A model generated the notes under the pieces. The model saw only the letters and a list, made by a program, of their open reading frames with translations. It was not told where the DNA came from and did not search any database. Positions 62,003 through 64,000 of a stretch of 64,000 nucleotides of DNA are shown here, in pieces. Source of the stretch: Larimichthys crocea (Eukaryota > Chordata > Actinopteri > Sciaenidae). A program made the position numbers and the translations under genes. Location of the stretch: positions 14,481,157 through 14,545,156 of the forward strand of contig NC_040018.1 in the NCBI RefSeq assembly GCF_000972845.2, written 5' to 3'. Within the stretch, counting starts at the first letter, position 1, and each line of letters begins with the position of its first letter.

Positions 62003-62092
62003 GCTCCCAGTACAGGCGCTCAAGCCTCTACCTCATTGGTCTCAGGTTCCAGTGTGGACAGCGTGTTGCAGAGGGCCTCAGTATTAACCTCA
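62003..62092 (+). CDS. THAP-domain gene, 90-nt Ser/Thr-rich exon (copy A)
   Basis: Exactly 30 codons in phase 0 between a GCGAAG acceptor and a GTAAGT donor: APSTGAQASTSLVSGSSVDS then VLQRASVLTS. The start (xPSTxxQAS) matches the next exon, so the two look like tandem exon duplicates. Ser/Thr-rich and probably a disordered linker between the THAP finger and the transposase-like region. The acceptor has a good T-rich tract (about 61976-61991) but GAAG is not the strongest form. Confidence 0.65.
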
Positions 62093-62196
62093 GTAAGTAT
62101 AATCTACTAAAGATACATTCCTCATATTTGATGTTTTCATGGCTTATTTTGAGTCTGCACTCAACTGTACTGGCTAATAATCACTGTTTTACCCAG

Positions 62197-62286
62197 GGAC
62201 CAAGTACATCATCACAGGCGTCTTCCGTGACTGTTCACGTCACTGATGTGGATACAGCAACACTTTCTTCTTCCCTACCAACTCCT
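62197..62286 (+). CDS. THAP-domain gene, 90-nt Ser/Thr-rich exon (copy B)
   Basis: Exactly 30 codons in phase 0 between an ACCCAG acceptor and a GTAAGT donor: GPSTSSQASSVTVHVTDVDT then ATLSSSLPTP. It shares its length, phase and N-terminal PSTxxQASx pattern with the exon at 62003-62092. Together they form a linker that could be skipped or included without changing frame. Confidence 0.72.
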
Positions 62287-62425
62287 GTAAGTATAACACA
62301 TGGTGTCTGAAACCCTTTTTCTGTGTGAATAATAAATGCAGTCAAAAGTGATGTATGTTGGTATTCAGATGAGCTCAAGTAGCTTGACTTATTTTATAAT
62401 TTGACATCTGTCTCTGCTGGCCCAG

Positions 62426-63014
62426 GTTGACTCGGGAGCTCGAAGCACCTCGTCCATGTCCCCTCCATCATCTGAAGTCAGTGAAAGTTTATCCAGTGTT
62501 GCATCTGAAGATCATCTGAGTGAGAGCTTCCACCAAGAAACTGAATTAAACTCAACAGCAACATCAAACCTTGATAAGAACACAGAAAAAGACTTGAGTC
62601 AATCAAAGACTATTGTGAATGACAGCTGTTTGATGGAGCTGTTTAAGAAGTGTCAGACATGTGGACAGCCTATAACTAAAAAGAAGGTGTCTCACTGTGG
62701 TGCACAGAAGAAGGTGAGGTGGAGCTGCCTTGGTGGACACAGGGGCTTATGGATGTCATCACCTCACCTTTGGGAGGCATTTCCTGAAATTCACCTTCTT
62801 ACGGCTCTTTCCGTCCTTTTTTCTGGTGGCGCCTTTACACACTTTAAAAAGTGGGCCAAACATCTGCAGTTGAATTTCATGGGGCATAAAACCTTTTTTG
62901 AAATTCAAAAGGCATACCTCAACCCAGAAATGAAGCAGATGAACAGGACTGAGCAGGAAAAGATCTTTGAAAAGGGAGTCTGCCAAGTGCCTGAAGGCAC
63001 TCTTCACATTTCAG
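62426..63014 (+). CDS. THAP-domain gene, large exon: zinc-knuckle and transposase-like region (3' end unresolved)
   Basis: The acceptor is GGCCCAG and the frame starts VDSGARSTSSMSPPSSEVSE. After an acidic Ser-rich linker comes a likely zinc-binding segment, CQTCGQPI ... CGAQKKVRWSCLGGHRGLW, then SSPHLWEAFPEIHLLTALSV, LFSGGAFTHFKKWAKHLQLN and TFFEIQKAYLNPEMKQMNRT. The order (CxxCG, WxC..GH..W.S.P, LLTA..LFSGG.F, TFF..Q..YL.P) is that of Kolobok-like transposase proteins in fish, in which a GD.R.DSPG catalytic motif follows. Here the frame continues as HISG and a GTGAGG donor can be used after it (63014), leaving phase 1 for an exon beyond the window. If the donor is not used, the frame runs on as EGCCDSNVKSQKK and stops at 63094. 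EGCCDS looks like an altered catalytic motif (Asp to Glu), favouring a decayed or domesticated protein. The family call is from memory. Confidence 0.7.
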
Positions 63015-63094
63015 GTGAGGGTTGCTGTGATTCTAATGTCAAGAGCCAAAAAAAGACAGATTTCAACTTTGTTCTTCAAGGGCTAGATACATAA
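63015..63094 (+). CDS. Possible read-through end of the THAP gene
   Basis: If the donor at 63015 is skipped, the reading frame continues 26 codons (EGCCDSNVKSQKKTDFNFVL then QGLDT) to a TAA at 63092-63094. EGCCDS and TDFNFVLQ resemble, in order, the first catalytic motif and a following DFxLVQ segment of Kolobok-like transposases with the part between them shortened. This would make it an internally deleted transposase C-terminus. Which end is used needs transcript data. Confidence 0.35.
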
Positions 63095-63319
63095 AACAGT
63101 ACAGGTTCATATGGTTATCTTTTTTAAGACTTAAACCGATTTTAGAGGGGAAAGAATTCAGTGATTATTGATATGTTTTCTGGGTTGAAATATTCTTCAC
63201 ATGTGAAATATTGTCATATTGTCATATTTTCAACCATTTCTAGTTGACTTTGCTGAGAGTTTCTTCTCTCTTTCTCTGTGCTGGATTAACTTTATAGTTA
63301 CACTGACAGTATAAAAAAT
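63095..63319. other. Sequence after the last recognised exon
   Basis: AT-rich; no exon continuing the transposase-like region was recognised. Confidence 0.5.
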
Positions 63320-63800
63320 GGCATAAGCGTGATGTCACCCGTAGGTTTCTGAAGGGCCGTTTTGAAGCTCAAAATATGTAACTCTGACCGTCACTATGTT
63401 GGCAAGACATCTGTAACGGCACCCACCTGTCAATCAAAGCAGCCACACTGTTAATTATGCATAACTTTAAGCCTTAATATAATTTTAATAGGTGAGTTAA
63501 AAAAAAACACCCTCAGTACAGTTTTCATGAACAGGGAAATTCGCTATAGAGACCCAAACAGTCTTTTGTACCAGGCTGTAAACATGTTTATTTCTGCTGT
63601 GACGTTGGACATTTTAATATTGGTGCTTCTGGAGACGGACTCGTTCTGTAACCAGCCTCAAGTGGACGTTCGAGCAATTGCAGTTTTTGGCACTTCGGCA
63701 CTGGCTTCACTTCACAGCCATGGAGGTTGCCGCTTGAGTGACACCAATATATTGCACAATTCTTTTCTATATTCTGTATGTTAAATTGGTGGCAGAGGCA
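63320..63800. repeat. High-copy percomorph dispersed repeat
   Basis: I recognise ordered phrases: GCGTGATGTCACCCGTAGG, CCACCTGTCAATCAAAGC, GTTAATTATGCATAACTTTA, CTGTAAACATGTTTATTTC and CACAGCCATGGAGGTTGCCG. They belong to one abundant perciform repeat, here nearly full length. The open frame inside it (63527-63784) is not a gene. Confidence 0.75.
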
Positions 63801-64000
63801 GGCAGTCAAAGGAGTCGTCTGGCAGGCTGTTCAGATTGGTGAATATGATTTTTCCTTGTTTGTTTGTTTGTTTGTTTTTTCAAATTTTTCATGTCAGTCT
63901 TTTCTTCTCTGGCATGACCAAAAGACCACAGTCCGACAACAGCAGTGCAAGGCGAAGATCACTGTATAGTTGTACTATATTGCACTATATTACTGAACCA
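63801..64000. other. Right edge of the window
   Basis: Contains a TTTG/GTTT run (63860-63880). No coding sequence recognised; the THAP gene may continue beyond the edge. Confidence 0.5.

Noticed and set aside
63527..63784. 85-codon plus-strand open frame after the THAP gene
   Set aside because: It coincides with a recognised high-copy percomorph repeat and does not continue the transposase-like motifs.

Overview
The window is vertebrate nuclear DNA, almost certainly from a ray-finned and probably percomorph fish. Genes are split by large introns. CA/GT microsatellites are long, overall GC is moderate to low, and several dispersed repeats are ones I recognise from teleost genomes (tRNA-derived SINEs with a V-SINE-like core, a Tigger-type MITE, TTAA-flanked MITEs, L2/Rex1-like LINE relics). 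There are no bacterial features, CRISPR arrays or operons.

Positions 1 to about 52,100 hold the 5' half of one minus-strand gene, the class I bHLH E-protein transcription factor tcf12 (HEB). Seven coding exons plus an alternative first exon can be placed to the base. In transcript order they are 50929-50858 (start codon), 50661-50589, 40624-40551, 34611-34509, 14224-14163, 12712-12580 and 11764-11712. They join in one frame to exactly 190 codons carrying activation domain 1 and the first nuclear localisation signal. A separate alternative first exon at 859-791 encodes the short start of the HEBAlt-type isoform and ends in the same phase as the 11712 exon. Both therefore feed the same downstream exon, which lies left of the window with the rest of the gene, including the bHLH. 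A GC- and CpG-richer block at about 51,184-52,110 is the likely canonical promoter and non-coding first exon.

About 52,100-59,900 is intergenic and repeat-dense: two MITE-like elements end to end sharing one TTAA, a GC-rich dispersed repeat with an internal duplication, an L2/Rex1-like reverse-transcriptase relic, and a repeat containing a perfect 41-bp tandem duplication. Within it, 55389-55615 is an isolated plus-strand exon encoding a basic RWRQLK-type region that I associate with multicopy transposase-like fish genes.

From about 59,850 a plus-strand gene starts with a compact promoter (CACGTG E-box and a ZNF143/THAP11-type site). Its first exon encodes a complete THAP zinc finger, two 90-nt exons look like duplicates of one another, and a large exon carries a zinc-knuckle, transposase-like region that I read as Kolobok-like. 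Its putative catalytic motif looks degraded and the reading frame either stops at 63094 or splices onward out of the window. It is best seen as a transposase-derived (domesticated or decaying) THAP gene. The last kilobase is mostly another abundant teleost repeat.

All similarities come from memory of protein families; no database search was run.
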